From Enterocola sp045654205 (GTDB taxonomy: Bacteria > Bacteroidota > Bacteroidia > Bacteroidales > Paludibacteraceae): a DNA stretch of 64,000 nucleotides. The notes beneath the pieces were generated by a model, which saw only the letters and a program-made list of their open reading frames with translations, did no database searches and was not told the origin of the DNA. Below, in pieces: positions 17,047 to 26,286 of this stretch. A program made the position numbers and the translations under genes. How positions within the stretch are numbered: position 1 is the stretch's first letter; each line of letters starts with the position of its first letter. The stretch is taken from positions 24,005 to 88,004 of the forward strand of contig JAZOMZ010000009.1 in NCBI GenBank assembly GCA_045654205.1. The letters run 5' to 3'.

Positions 17047-17880
17047 TTAATTATTCCTAACGTCTACGTCAGATTTATATTCCCAAAATTTTCTATTCTC
17101 TTTCAGTATGTCTATACTAAAATCTGGACCATAATACTGGTAAAGTCCTTTCATTGATGGTTCTTCTGGCGAAAGGTGGTCGAATACAAATTCATTTTTT
17201 TCTGAATTGAATACCAAACTCATATTTGCCATATTTGAATATTCAAAAACCATTCTTGAAAGAGTTTTATTTTCTTTTTTGAAAACTTTTTCTCCAAAAG
17301 TAGGGCGTTTCTTTTCCAAACTAAGCACTTCTATTACCTTTACTTTTGAAATATTATTGTATGTGGAATATCCAAGAAGTAGGTAGTCACCTTTCCACGG
17401 AATGATATTATAGTAAAGAGCTCCATACCAGTTTTTTGAGTTATATGTCTTATTTTCAGTAGGTTTAAATGCTTCTTTTGAGGAAACTGACCATGCTTTT
17501 ACTTTTGGTTTTTTCTTGTTTGAATTTTTTATTATAATAGTTTCATATCCAAAAGCATTGTCTTGTAATTTATAATTCCAAGAAATAATTTTTAGTTTAC
17601 TATCTGGCGAAATTACACTTCCTATTCTGCCACAGCCCAATGTTATTTTATAAAAATTTGAATCAGTTTCTGCAAACTCCAATACTTCTTGTCTAATTTT
17701 TTCATTTATAGAGTAGGTGATGCTGTCATTTTCTGATAAATCTATTTCGTTGAAATATGAGTTTAGTTTATCGCTAACGGTCACTGAGCCTGTCGACGTA
17801 TTGACGACCGAAGGGAGTAGCGTGCCCGCGTTTGCTATTAATGCAACAAAAAAAGATATAATTATTAAAAGCTTTCTCAT
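17047..17880 (-). CDS. Exported protein of unknown function conserved in Bacteroidota
   Basis: The 277-residue product has a signal peptide (cleavage after about IANAG, residue 19). The body has no catalytic motif I can name. The C-terminal half, with FDHLSPEEPSMKGLYQYYG (about 238-256) and the final DVDVRN, resembles a conserved Bacteroidota exported family of unknown function that I recognise only by appearance. Directly after the signal peptide a GC-rich insert (17776-17830) encodes about 18 residues, LLPSVVNTSTGSVTV and neighbours, unlike the rest of the gene. It is the last gene of a run with ctpA and ygiQ, 8 bp behind ygiQ. Confidence 0.7.
   Translation of the reverse strand: MRKLLIIISFFVALIANAGTLLPSVVNTSTGSVTVSDKLNSYFNEIDLSENDSITYSINEKIRQEVLEFAETDSNFYKITLGCGRIGSVISPDSKLKIISWNYKLQDNAFGYETIIIKNSNKKKPKVKAWSVSSKEAFKPTENKTYNSKNWYGALYYNIIPWKGDYLLLGYSTYNNISKVKVIEVLSLEKKRPTFGEKVFKKENKTLSRMVFEYSNMANMSLVFNSEKNEFVFDHLSPEEPSMKGLYQYYGPDFSIDILKENRKFWEYKSDVDVRNN
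17776..17830. repeat. GC-rich short insert inside an AT-rich gene, repeat-like
   Basis: GGTCACTGAGCCTGTCGA (17779-17796) and following GC-rich bases stand out sharply from the AT-rich surroundings. The sequence resembles the widespread GAGCCTGTCGA-type interspersed motif seen in many bacterial genomes. It keeps the reading frame of the host gene. Confidence 0.5.
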
Positions 17881-17888
17881 AAATAATT

Positions 17889-19661
17889 TTATTTGAATAG
17901 GACATTGAGTAAGTCTATTCTGCCTATTTCTTTAAGGAAACGTTTAATTTCTGCTTTAACTTCTCCTTTGTACCAGAAGAAGAAACTGCGTTGTCTGTTT
18001 TTTTGCTCTGCAGTTTTTGCTGTATAGACTTTCTCCATGGTGTAAGGATTAATACCTGTGTAATAAATTTCTGTGGCTAGGGTAAATGGTGTAGGTGTGA
18101 AATCTTGCACTTGCTCTAGTCGGAAATTTAGTTTTTTTGTTTCAATGGCTAGTTCTGCCATGTGTTCTGGTTTGCAACCAGGGTGTGACGAAATAAAATA
18201 AGGTATAAGTTGTTGTTTAAGGCCAAACTCTTCGTTGAACTTATTAAATTTCTTGTCAAATTCTTTAAACAGGCTAAACGATGGTTTTCTCATAAGGTTA
18301 AGAACCACATCGCTAGTGTGCTCAGGAGCCACTTTTAGTCTGCCTGATACGTGGTTTTTTACCACTTCTTTTAGGTATGCGTCTGTGGCAAGGTCGTATC
18401 TAATGCCGCTTCCAATAAATGCTTTTTTAATGAATGGAAGTTTTCTTACTGCAGCGTAAAGGTTTAAAACTTCTGAGTGGTCAGTATTTAAATTTGGACA
18501 AATTTTTGGATGCAAACAAGTTGGGCGTTTGCATTTTTTGCAAATTTCAATATCTTTTCCGCCAAGGCGATACATATTGGCCGAAGGACCTCCAAGGTCG
18601 CTAATGTAGCCTTTGAAACTTTCTTCTTCTGATATTTTTTCTATTTCTTTAAGTATAGACTCGGCAGATCGAGATACTATAAACTTGCCTTGGTGAGCAG
18701 AAATAGTGCAGAATGCGCAACCACCAAAACATCCTCTGTGCATAGTAACAGAGTGTTTTATCATGTCGTATGCAGGTATGGTTTTACCCTTGTATCTAGG
18801 GTGGATTTTGCGAGTGTATGGTAGATCGTAAATGGCATCGAGTTCTTCTGTGGTAAGCAGAGGATAGGGTGGATTCATTATCACCATTTCTTTGCCAAAT
18901 TTTTGACCAATGGTTTGAGTAGAAAGATATTTATTTGATTCTTCTTCTACAAGTTTGAAGTTTACGGCTTGTTTTCTTTTGTCTTTAAGGCATTCTTCAA
19001 ATGCACTTAACTCTATATCTACCTTTTTAGGCACAGAAATATATGCTATTTGTGGCGTTGCAAGTATTTCTTCTAGTGGTTTGTTTTCTGCAAATTTATG
19101 TGCTAGCTCTACCATGGCTTTTTCTGCCATGCCATACACTAGAATATCTGCCTTGCTTTCTACAAGAATGCTTTCTTTTAGTTTGTCTGCCCAATAGTCG
19201 TAATGTCCAAATCTGCGAAGTGATGCTTCTATGCCACCTATAATAACAGGTGTGTTTGGGTAAAGCTCTTTAAGGATTTTTGAATATACCGTGGTGGCAT
19301 AATCTGGGCGAAATCCTGCCTTGCCTTCTGGTGTATAGGCGTCATTGGAGCGTAGGCGTTTGCCTGCGGTATAATGATTTACCATAGAGTCCATTGCCCC
19401 AGAAGAAACGGCAAAAAATAGGCGAGGAGTGCCCATTTTCTTAAAGTCGCGCAAGTCGTCTTTCCAGTTTGGTTGTGGCACAATTGCTACTCTAAATCCT
19501 TCTTTTTCAAGCATTCTAGCTATTATGGCAGTGCCAAAAGAAGGGTGGTCTATGTAGGCGTCGCCCGAAAAAAGAACCACATCTACATAGTCCCAACCAA
19601 GGGCTTTCATTTCCTTGGCAGAGGTTGGTAAAAATCTATTATTTTCCTTTAAGGATTTCAT
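17889..19661 (-). CDS. YgiQ-family radical SAM protein
   Basis: The 590-residue protein matches the YgiQ family: an N-terminal B12-binding-like region (about 1-230), then a radical SAM core with the cluster motif CFGGCAFC (about 313-320) and a cysteine-rich insert CKKCKRPTCLHPKICP (about 377-392). The late sequence VQDFTPTPFTLATEIYYTG is a family hallmark. YgiQ proteins have no settled function. The start overlaps the ctpA stop by 23 bp, so translation is probably coupled to ctpA. Confidence 0.92.
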   Translation of the reverse strand: MKSLKENNRFLPTSAKEMKALGWDYVDVVLFSGDAYIDHPSFGTAIIARMLEKEGFRVAIVPQPNWKDDLRDFKKMGTPRLFFAVSSGAMDSMVNHYTAGKRLRSNDAYTPEGKAGFRPDYATTVYSKILKELYPNTPVIIGGIEASLRRFGHYDYWADKLKESILVESKADILVYGMAEKAMVELAHKFAENKPLEEILATPQIAYISVPKKVDIELSAFEECLKDKRKQAVNFKLVEEESNKYLSTQTIGQKFGKEMVIMNPPYPLLTTEELDAIYDLPYTRKIHPRYKGKTIPAYDMIKHSVTMHRGCFGGCAFCTISAHQGKFIVSRSAESILKEIEKISEEESFKGYISDLGGPSANMYRLGGKDIEICKKCKRPTCLHPKICPNLNTDHSEVLNLYAAVRKLPFIKKAFIGSGIRYDLATDAYLKEVVKNHVSGRLKVAPEHTSDVVLNLMRKPSFSLFKEFDKKFNKFNEEFGLKQQLIPYFISSHPGCKPEHMAELAIETKKLNFRLEQVQDFTPTPFTLATEIYYTGINPYTMEKVYTAKTAEQKNRQRSFFFWYKGEVKAEIKRFLKEIGRIDLLNVLFK

Positions 19662-21297
19662 TATAACGTTTGGGGTCGTTTAATATTTCAATACTTAAGT
19701 CTAGAGTTTCGTCTGTTTTCAAAAATTGTTCAGCTTCGCCTTTTGAAAAATAGTAACGTTTCACAATTTCTGCAGCAAGTATTTCACTCACGTCATCGCG
19801 GAATTTGTCCAATTCCGCTTCTGTATTGTGTTTAAGTTTGCTTTCCAAACTATCTAGAAGTTCTTTGTTTTCCTCGTATGCGTTTTCTTTTTTTATTATT
19901 TCTATCAGGTCTTTTAATTTCTTTTCTGATAGGTTTTCGTATTTAAAATCTTTGCTTGTTGCAAATTTTTTGAAATCTTCGTAAATGCTATCTGTGATAG
20001 AAAAATCTTTTACACTTGAAATGCTAGGATGTTTTAGTTTAAAATCTGTTGCGTAATCAAAACATACATTTTGTAATATCAATTCATAGCATAAATATGC
20101 ACGAGAAATACTATCTGCGTCATTTTTGTGGGTGTATTTTACATCTGGGGTAATTCCTCTACCGTCACGCACAATTCTACCGCCTTTTGTTTTGAATTCT
20201 GTGGTAAGACTATCTGGAATAATATCAGACTTTTCGCCTTCTTTTTGAGTGTAATTTATAGCTTGAATACATCTGCCACTAGGGGTGTAGTATTTTGCTG
20301 TAGTAACCTTAAGTTTGCCATCGTATGCCACTGGGAAAGTGCCTTGAACCAAACCTTTGCCAAAAGTTCTATTGCCTACAATAACTGCACGGTCCAAATC
20401 TTGCATTGCTCCTGCCACAATTTCAGAAGCAGATGCGCTCTCGTCATTTACCATTATTATCAATGGTATATCTATATCGATAGGGTTGTTGTGTGCCTTG
20501 TAAGTAGTATTGTCAGATTCAATTCTACCTTTTGTAGAAACAATAACTTCGCCTTTAGGAAGGAAGAAGTTGCAGATATTAATTGCTTCTCTAAGTAGAC
20601 CACCTCCGTTGTTTCTTAGGTCGATTATAAGTCCTTTTATGCCTTTTTCTTTAAGTTCTAAATATGCTTTTTTAACTTCTGAAGAACAATCATCTGTAAA
20701 TGAACTTAAGTTTATATAACCAATGCTGTCTGCAACTACATTATAATATGTAATAGGGTTGATATAAATCTGTTTGCGAGTGATATTGTAATATTTAACT
20801 TTGGTTTCTCCAGGATGAAGAATACCTACTTTTACTTCTGTTCCAGGGATACCTCTGAGCATTTCGCTCACTTGAGAGGTTGTGTGTTTTTTTGTGATTT
20901 CTGTTTTGTCTACAGAGACAATTTTGTCTGCAGCGCGAAGTCCGGTGTTGTATGCAGGCATATCTACATATACCTCATTAATGTATATAGCACTATCTCT
21001 TTGGGTAATAATTGCGCCCACACCAGCATATTCGCCAGTGGTCATTAGGGCAAAATCTTCTTCTTTTTCTGCTGGAATATACACTGTGTATGGGTCGATG
21101 TTTCTAAGCATTCCATCAATACCAGCTTTTACCATTTTGTTTAGAGGAATGGTGTCTACATAGTGTAGATTTAGAGACTTGTACAGAGAATTGAATATTT
21201 CTAGGTTTTTTGATAACTCAAAATATTTGTCATTTGAGTTTGCAAAAATGCTAATGCTAGAAAATAAAAGGCAAGTAAATAGTATGATTTTTTTCAT
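19639..21297 (-). CDS. Carboxy-terminal processing protease, S41 family
   Basis: This exported serine protease of the CtpA/Prc family has a signal peptide (MKKIILFTCLLFSSISIFA), a PDZ domain (about 75-160) and the S41 domain. The catalytic Ser lies in NDESASASE (about 288) and the Lys in FGKGLVQ (about 313). A second C-terminal helical region (about 420-552) is common in Bacteroidota copies. Such proteases trim or degrade periplasmic proteins. I start at the second ATG (21297) because it places the signal peptide correctly; an in-frame ATG at 21309 is possible. A TATATTTG box lies just upstream. Confidence 0.92.
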   Translation of the reverse strand: MKKIILFTCLLFSSISIFANSNDKYFELSKNLEIFNSLYKSLNLHYVDTIPLNKMVKAGIDGMLRNIDPYTVYIPAEKEEDFALMTTGEYAGVGAIITQRDSAIYINEVYVDMPAYNTGLRAADKIVSVDKTEITKKHTTSQVSEMLRGIPGTEVKVGILHPGETKVKYYNITRKQIYINPITYYNVVADSIGYINLSSFTDDCSSEVKKAYLELKEKGIKGLIIDLRNNGGGLLREAINICNFFLPKGEVIVSTKGRIESDNTTYKAHNNPIDIDIPLIIMVNDESASASEIVAGAMQDLDRAVIVGNRTFGKGLVQGTFPVAYDGKLKVTTAKYYTPSGRCIQAINYTQKEGEKSDIIPDSLTTEFKTKGGRIVRDGRGITPDVKYTHKNDADSISRAYLCYELILQNVCFDYATDFKLKHPSISSVKDFSITDSIYEDFKKFATSKDFKYENLSEKKLKDLIEIIKKENAYEENKELLDSLESKLKHNTEAELDKFRDDVSEILAAEIVKRYYFSKGEAEQFLKTDETLDLSIEILNDPKRYNEILKGK

Positions 21298-21317
21298 GAT
21301 TATGCGCATATTTTTTA

Positions 21318-21325
21318 CAAATATA
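21318..21325 (-). promoter_or_regulatory. -7 box for ctpA-ygiQ run
   Basis: TATATTTG on the minus strand, about 20 nt before the preferred ctpA start. Confidence 0.45.
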
Positions 21326-21332
21326 ATGTTAA

Positions 21333-21371
21333 ATTAGGAATTAGGAATTAGGAATGAGGAATTATTTAGGA
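21333..21371. repeat. Heptamer array ATTAGGA between divergent genes
   Basis: Three exact ATTAGGA units (21333-21353), one ATGAGGA variant, then ATTATTTAGGA. It lies upstream of both ctpA and the divergent lipoprotein gene and just 10 bp from the latter's -7 box. Confidence 0.8.
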
Positions 21372-21380
21372 ATTATTTAC

Positions 21381-21388
21381 TATTTTTG
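21381..21388 (+). promoter_or_regulatory. -7 box for the lipoprotein at 21410
   Basis: TATTTTTG ends 21 nt before ATG 21410 and overlaps the spurious TTG start at 21386. Confidence 0.5.
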
Positions 21389-21409
21389 TGTTTAAATGTG
21401 ATTTTTTTA

Positions 21410-22576
21410 ATGAAACCTATATACATTATATTATTTGTATCCTTGTTGTTTGGCTTTTACTCGTGCAAAACAAAAAAGGTGGTAGAAAATCCTGTTGCTG
21501 TGGAAGAAGTATTGCCACAAGCGGATACTACTTTGATTCCTTCTTTCCCTTCTGAGGTATTGTATGTTCTCACTAGAGAATATGAAAGTGTGTGGGATAG
21601 TACCCGTGAAAAATACAACACAGAAGAAGCAGAGTATATAAGGGCAAATAATATTCCTATCAAGGAGTATATGGAACAGAGACTTGTTACTTTGTTCCCA
21701 AGTTTAGCGTATGTTGGCTTGCTAGATAAAATAGAAAATAGGGCAAAAGAGATGCTTCCTAATGTATCAAAAGTAACGCCATCTCTCAGAAGTCAAGATG
21801 GATATTATATGCCGTCATTTGCAGAAAAAGTAAATTTAGAAAGACTTTCTGATGAGAATGAAATAATAAATCTTTATCTTTCTTATTCGGAACAAAATAT
21901 TTTTAGAAGATTAAATGCTTTGGCAGATACTTCTAGTTTTGTTGAATTAGAAGAAATTACAGAAATTCAGGTAAAAGATAGTTTGTGGAATATAGATAAA
22001 AAGCTTTCTGAGGATAGTGTTTCTTATTATATGAAAGAGAGTGCACTTATCTCAATGCTTACTTCTGGGCTTGGTTCACATGTGTTCTTTAGAATTATGC
22101 AAAGCAAGGCTCGTGCCACATATGTTGCCGAATTTTTCTATCCAGGACTTACAAAAGATGGTAGGAAGGGCGATGCGTATAAGCATTTATATGTTAATAC
22201 AATGCTTAGAAATTATGTAGGTTCTATTATGGCTTGGCTTGTAATGGATGTTTATTGGGAAAATGCCGCATCCAATGCTCCTTGTGATATGGTGATGGAT
22301 TTGCATAACAATTATGTGGGCAGAAATAGTCGTTATAGAGATTTGCGTGGTGCAGAAAATACACAATGGGTGGATTGGGCGTATAATGTAAAATCTTTTG
22401 TGGAAGATACCACTCGCAATGCTCAATATCATAATTGGAATAAAGAAATTCCTTTATTAGTAATTAAAGAAGAGGAGTCTAAATCAAATGATAGACTTTA
22501 TCTATATTGGAATAAAACCGATGTAGAAGAGGTGGTGGATAGCACTGAAGTGGAAATTGTTGAAAATTTAGAGTAA
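21410..22576 (+). CDS. Lipoprotein with possible DUF6973-like domain
   Basis: From ATG 21410 the 388-residue product has a lipoprotein signal (LLFGFYSC, Cys at about residue 19) and an acidic linker. The C-terminal half contains a GDAYKHLYVNTMLRNYVG segment and a MDLHNNYVGRN motif (about residues 300-310). A paired histidine pattern with HNNxVGR is characteristic of DUF6973, which occurs in wall-associated and toxin-like proteins. I infer that relation from the motif only. The gene is monocistronic or precedes the DUF4301 gene by 79 bp, with a separate promoter for the latter. Confidence 0.65.
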   Translation: MKPIYIILFVSLLFGFYSCKTKKVVENPVAVEEVLPQADTTLIPSFPSEVLYVLTREYESVWDSTREKYNTEEAEYIRANNIPIKEYMEQRLVTLFPSLAYVGLLDKIENRAKEMLPNVSKVTPSLRSQDGYYMPSFAEKVNLERLSDENEIINLYLSYSEQNIFRRLNALADTSSFVELEEITEIQVKDSLWNIDKKLSEDSVSYYMKESALISMLTSGLGSHVFFRIMQSKARATYVAEFFYPGLTKDGRKGDAYKHLYVNTMLRNYVGSIMAWLVMDVYWENAASNAPCDMVMDLHNNYVGRNSRYRDLRGAENTQWVDWAYNVKSFVEDTTRNAQYHNWNKEIPLLVIKEEESKSNDRLYLYWNKTDVEEVVDSTEVEIVENLE

Positions 22577-22603
22577 AATTTAAGGTAATTTTAAACTTTA
22601 AAA

Positions 22604-22635
22604 TTTGCTTTTTAGTGTTATAATTCTTATCTTTG
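22604..22635 (+). promoter_or_regulatory. Promoter of the DUF4301-glgB-GGGPS run
   Basis: TTTG, 20 nt, TATCTTTG: near-perfect Bacteroidota promoter, 20 nt before ATG 22656. It shows that the upstream TTG at 22605 is not the start. Confidence 0.7.
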
Positions 22636-22655
22636 TTATATGTAAAATTACAGAG

Positions 22656-24248
22656 ATGAATTTAACAGAGATAGATATAGAGTTTTTGGCTAAGAAAGGG
22701 ATTTCTGTAGAGGATGTTACAGATCAAATTTCTAAAATTTCTAGTGGGGTAAAAATGCCTGATATTATAAGGTCTGCTTCAATAGGTGATGGAATTATGA
22801 TTGTTACTGATGCGGAAAAAGAAACTCTTGTAAATAGTTGGGATGCGTATCTGTCTAAAAAACCTTCTGTTGTACATTTTATTCCAGCATCTGGCAGAGC
22901 AAATAGATTTTTGAGAAATTTGAATGAGTTCTTTAAATCTGACAAAACTGAGCCTACTACAAATTTTGAAAAGAACTTCTTCAATCACTTGCCTTCTTTT
23001 GCCTTCTACAACGAATTGAATAAATTCTTTATGGCGCTCGACAAAAAAGATGTGCAAGAACTGTTAGAAGAAAAACAATACAAAAGAATAGTGGAATATA
23101 TGTTGACTGAAAAAGGACTTAATTATTTATCTTGTCCTATTTCAATGTTTAAATTCCATACCGACAAATCAAAAAGATTTGTTTCTATTCAAAAATATCT
23201 TCCAAAGAAAATTCAAAAATACTACGCATCATTTGAGGAAACACGCACACCTATTCAAGAAACATTGATAGAATGTGCTATGCTATCAGGAAAAAACAAA
23301 GAAGTTAATGTTTGTTTTACTGTAGATGAGCAACATAAAGAATTAATTCAAGATTATATCACAGATTTTAAACTTCCTATTGAAAAGAAATTGGGAGTGA
23401 GTTTTTCTGTAGTACTTCAGGTGCAAAATCCAGCTACAGATTCTATTATGTTGACAAAGTCTAATTGTGTTCCTTGCAGAAATGAAAATGGTCATTTAGT
23501 ATTAAAACAATCTGGACATGGAGCGTTGTTAGAAAATATGAATTCATTGAAAAATGATTTAGTTTTTATTAAAAACATCGACAATCAGTCTCCAGATTCT
23601 CTTAAGAAACAAGTGGTAGAATATAGAAAGATGATGGGTGGAGTGTTACTTAAGAGTCAAAAATACATTAGCAAATTCATTAAATTATTAGATAAAGGCG
23701 ATGTGCCTGATGATAAATTAATAGAAATTATTAATTTTGTAGAAAATGTTCTTAACGTGAAACGTGATAAAATCTTATTGATGCCACGTGATGAACAATA
23801 TGTATATTTAAAAAATAAATTAAATCGTCCGCTTAGGGTGTGTGGCATGGTCAAAAACGAAGAAGAAAAGGGTGGAGTGCCATGTTGGGTTAAGAATGCA
23901 GACGGAACCACATCACTACAAATTGTAGATTATTACCAAATAGCTGGTAATGCAGAATACGAAAGATTATTTATTTCATCTACACACTTCAATCCTGTGG
24001 ATATGGTATGTTGTATCACAGATTATAAGGGTAAGAAATTTGATTTAAATAAATTTTCAAATCCAGAGGAGTATATGTTGCTTCCAAAGAGATCTTATGG
24101 CCCTGATGCTATAAGATTGGAGAGAGCAGGGCTTTGGAATGGTGGAATGTCAGATTGGAATACAGTATTCGTAGAAATACCTATTAAGAATTTTAATCCA
24201 GTAAAAAGAATAAACGATTTACTTCGTTACGAACATCAAAATACCTAA
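22656..24248 (+). CDS. DUF4301 family protein
   Basis: The 530-residue cytoplasmic protein (start ATG 22656) matches DUF4301, a Bacteroidota family. Visible features are FIPASGRANRF (about 74-84), which resembles the nucleotide loop of sugar nucleotidyltransferases, and KQSGHGALLENMNSL with FIKNIDN (about 290-318), consistent with a GT-A/pyrophosphorylase-like fold. That similarity is my inference. The gene sits 4 bp ahead of glgB, so a role in glycogen or sugar nucleotide metabolism is plausible but unproven. Confidence 0.8.
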   Translation: MNLTEIDIEFLAKKGISVEDVTDQISKISSGVKMPDIIRSASIGDGIMIVTDAEKETLVNSWDAYLSKKPSVVHFIPASGRANRFLRNLNEFFKSDKTEPTTNFEKNFFNHLPSFAFYNELNKFFMALDKKDVQELLEEKQYKRIVEYMLTEKGLNYLSCPISMFKFHTDKSKRFVSIQKYLPKKIQKYYASFEETRTPIQETLIECAMLSGKNKEVNVCFTVDEQHKELIQDYITDFKLPIEKKLGVSFSVVLQVQNPATDSIMLTKSNCVPCRNENGHLVLKQSGHGALLENMNSLKNDLVFIKNIDNQSPDSLKKQVVEYRKMMGGVLLKSQKYISKFIKLLDKGDVPDDKLIEIINFVENVLNVKRDKILLMPRDEQYVYLKNKLNRPLRVCGMVKNEEEKGGVPCWVKNADGTTSLQIVDYYQIAGNAEYERLFISSTHFNPVDMVCCITDYKGKKFDLNKFSNPEEYMLLPKRSYGPDAIRLERAGLWNGGMSDWNTVFVEIPIKNFNPVKRINDLLRYEHQNT

Positions 24249-24252
24249 TATT

Positions 24253-26286
24253 ATGGACCTAAAAATTATTCAAAACGACCCTTGGTTAGAACCATATCGT
24301 TCTGCAATTGAAGGACGACATGCGTATGCACTGCAAAGAGAAAAAGAATTAACTCAATATGGAGTAACCACTTTGTCAGACTTTGCGTCTGGTTATCTAT
24401 ATTTTGGTTTACACAAACAACCAGAAGGATGGGTAATTCGTGAATGGGCTCCAAATGCTACAGATATCTTCGTTGTTGGTGATTTCAACCAATGGCAACG
24501 CATAGAGCAATACAAACTTAAACCAATTGGTAATGGAGTTTTTGAAGGATTCTTCCCAGAAAAAGCCTTAACTCACGGACAACTTTATAAATTAGTAGTT
24601 TGTTGGCCTGGTGGCTGTGGAGAACGTATCCCAGCTTGGTGTAGAAGAGTGGTACAAGATGAAAATACCAAAATTTTCAGCGCACAAGTTTGGAATCCTG
24701 CAAAACAATATAAATTCAAAAACACAAAATTTGTTCCAAATACAAATCCTTTAATGATTTATGAGTGCCACATAGGTATGGGTACAAATGAAGAAAAGGT
24801 AGGGACTTATGCAGAATTCACAAAAAATGTTCTTCCACGTGTTAAGAAAGCTGGATACAATGCTATCCAAATTATGGCTATCCAAGAACACCCATATTAT
24901 GGTTCATTTGGTTATCACGTGTCAAGTTTCTTTGCTGCATCTTCTCGTTTTGGTACACCAGAAGAATTAAAAGAACTTATTGATACCGCTCACGGAATGG
25001 GTATTGCCGTGATTATGGACATAGTTCATTCACATGCAGTGAAAAACGAAGTGGAAGGTTTAGGTCGTTTTGATGGTACACCATATCAATATTTCCACGA
25101 TGGTGGACGTAGAGAACACCCAGCATGGGATTCTTTATGCTTCAACTATGGTAAAAATGAAGTGCTTCACTTCTTATTATCAAACTGCAAATTCTGGTTA
25201 GACGAATATAAATTTGACGGTTTCCGTTTCGACGGTGTTACCTCAATGTTATATTTAAGCCATGGTCTTGGCGAAGCATTTAGTGGTTATGCAGATTATT
25301 ATAATATCAACCAAGATGGTGACGCTATTTGCTACTTAACTCTTGCAAATAAACTTATTCACCAAGTAAATCCAAATGCTATCACTATTGCAGAAGAAAT
25401 GAGCGGTATGCCAGGTCTTGCTAGTAAATTTGAAGATGGCGGTATGGGATTCGATTACCGTATGGCAATGGGTATTCCAGATCTTTGGATTAAATACATT
25501 AAAGAATATACAGACGAAAACTGGAAACCAGGTCACTTGTTCTGGGAATTAACAAACCGTCGTGCAGACGAAAAAACTATTTCATACGCAGAAAGCCACG
25601 ACCAAGCATTAGTGGGCGATAAAACTATTATCTTCCGCTTAATTGATGCTGATATGTACTGGCACATGCAAAAAGGCGATAGCACATATATGGTAGACAG
25701 AGGTATTGCGCTTCACAAAATGATTCGTCTAATTACTGCTTCTACTATCAACGGTGGTTATCTAAACTTTATGGGTAACGAATTTGGTCACCCAGAATGG
25801 ATCGACTTCCCACGCGAAGGAAATGGTTGGTCTCACAAATATGCTCGCAGACAATGGGAACTTGTAGATAACGAAAACTATCTATATCAAGACCTTGCTA
25901 AGTTTGACCAAGCAATGGTGAACTTAATTACCTCAGAAAAAGATTATATCGGTGTTAACCTATACAAATACTGGGATAATTCTGGCGACCAAGTAATCGC
26001 ATACGGACGTGGAGATTTATTATTCGTATTCAACTTCCACCCATACAAATCATTCTCAGATTATGGAATGCTTGTTCAGCCAGGCGAATACGAAATGGTA
26101 CTTAATACAGACTCTAAAGAATTTGGTGGTTTTGGTCTTTCTGACGAAACAATTCACCACTTCACAAGACCTTCTGAAGAATATCCTGATAGAGGTTGGT
26201 TGAGTCTATATATTCCTTCTCGTTCAGCATTTGTTTTACGTAAAAAACCTACTCCTAAAAAGAGAGGTAGAAAACCTAAAAAATAG
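24253..26286 (+). CDS. glgB: 1,4-alpha-glucan branching enzyme
   Basis: The 677-residue enzyme has an N-terminal CBM48 domain (about 45-150) and a GH13 barrel like the eukaryotic-type branching enzymes (GBE1). Catalytic motifs are intact: DIVHSHAVKN (region I), FRFDGVTSM (nucleophile), ITIAEEMSG (acid Glu) and YAESHDQ (region IV). It forms alpha-1,6 branches in glycogen. The C-terminus ends in a basic tail PTPKKRGRKPKK that resembles an AT-hook core. It is the middle gene of a DUF4301-glgB-GGGPS run; its TAG stop overlaps the GTG start of the next gene. Confidence 0.95.
   Translation: MDLKIIQNDPWLEPYRSAIEGRHAYALQREKELTQYGVTTLSDFASGYLYFGLHKQPEGWVIREWAPNATDIFVVGDFNQWQRIEQYKLKPIGNGVFEGFFPEKALTHGQLYKLVVCWPGGCGERIPAWCRRVVQDENTKIFSAQVWNPAKQYKFKNTKFVPNTNPLMIYECHIGMGTNEEKVGTYAEFTKNVLPRVKKAGYNAIQIMAIQEHPYYGSFGYHVSSFFAASSRFGTPEELKELIDTAHGMGIAVIMDIVHSHAVKNEVEGLGRFDGTPYQYFHDGGRREHPAWDSLCFNYGKNEVLHFLLSNCKFWLDEYKFDGFRFDGVTSMLYLSHGLGEAFSGYADYYNINQDGDAICYLTLANKLIHQVNPNAITIAEEMSGMPGLASKFEDGGMGFDYRMAMGIPDLWIKYIKEYTDENWKPGHLFWELTNRRADEKTISYAESHDQALVGDKTIIFRLIDADMYWHMQKGDSTYMVDRGIALHKMIRLITASTINGGYLNFMGNEFGHPEWIDFPREGNGWSHKYARRQWELVDNENYLYQDLAKFDQAMVNLITSEKDYIGVNLYKYWDNSGDQVIAYGRGDLLFVFNFHPYKSFSDYGMLVQPGEYEMVLNTDSKEFGGFGLSDETIHHFTRPSEEYPDRGWLSLYIPSRSAFVLRKKPTPKKRGRKPKK

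Noticed and set aside
20128..20598. 156-codon open frame opposite ctpA
   Set aside because: It is antisense to a well-supported protease gene and has no start context or recognisable domain.
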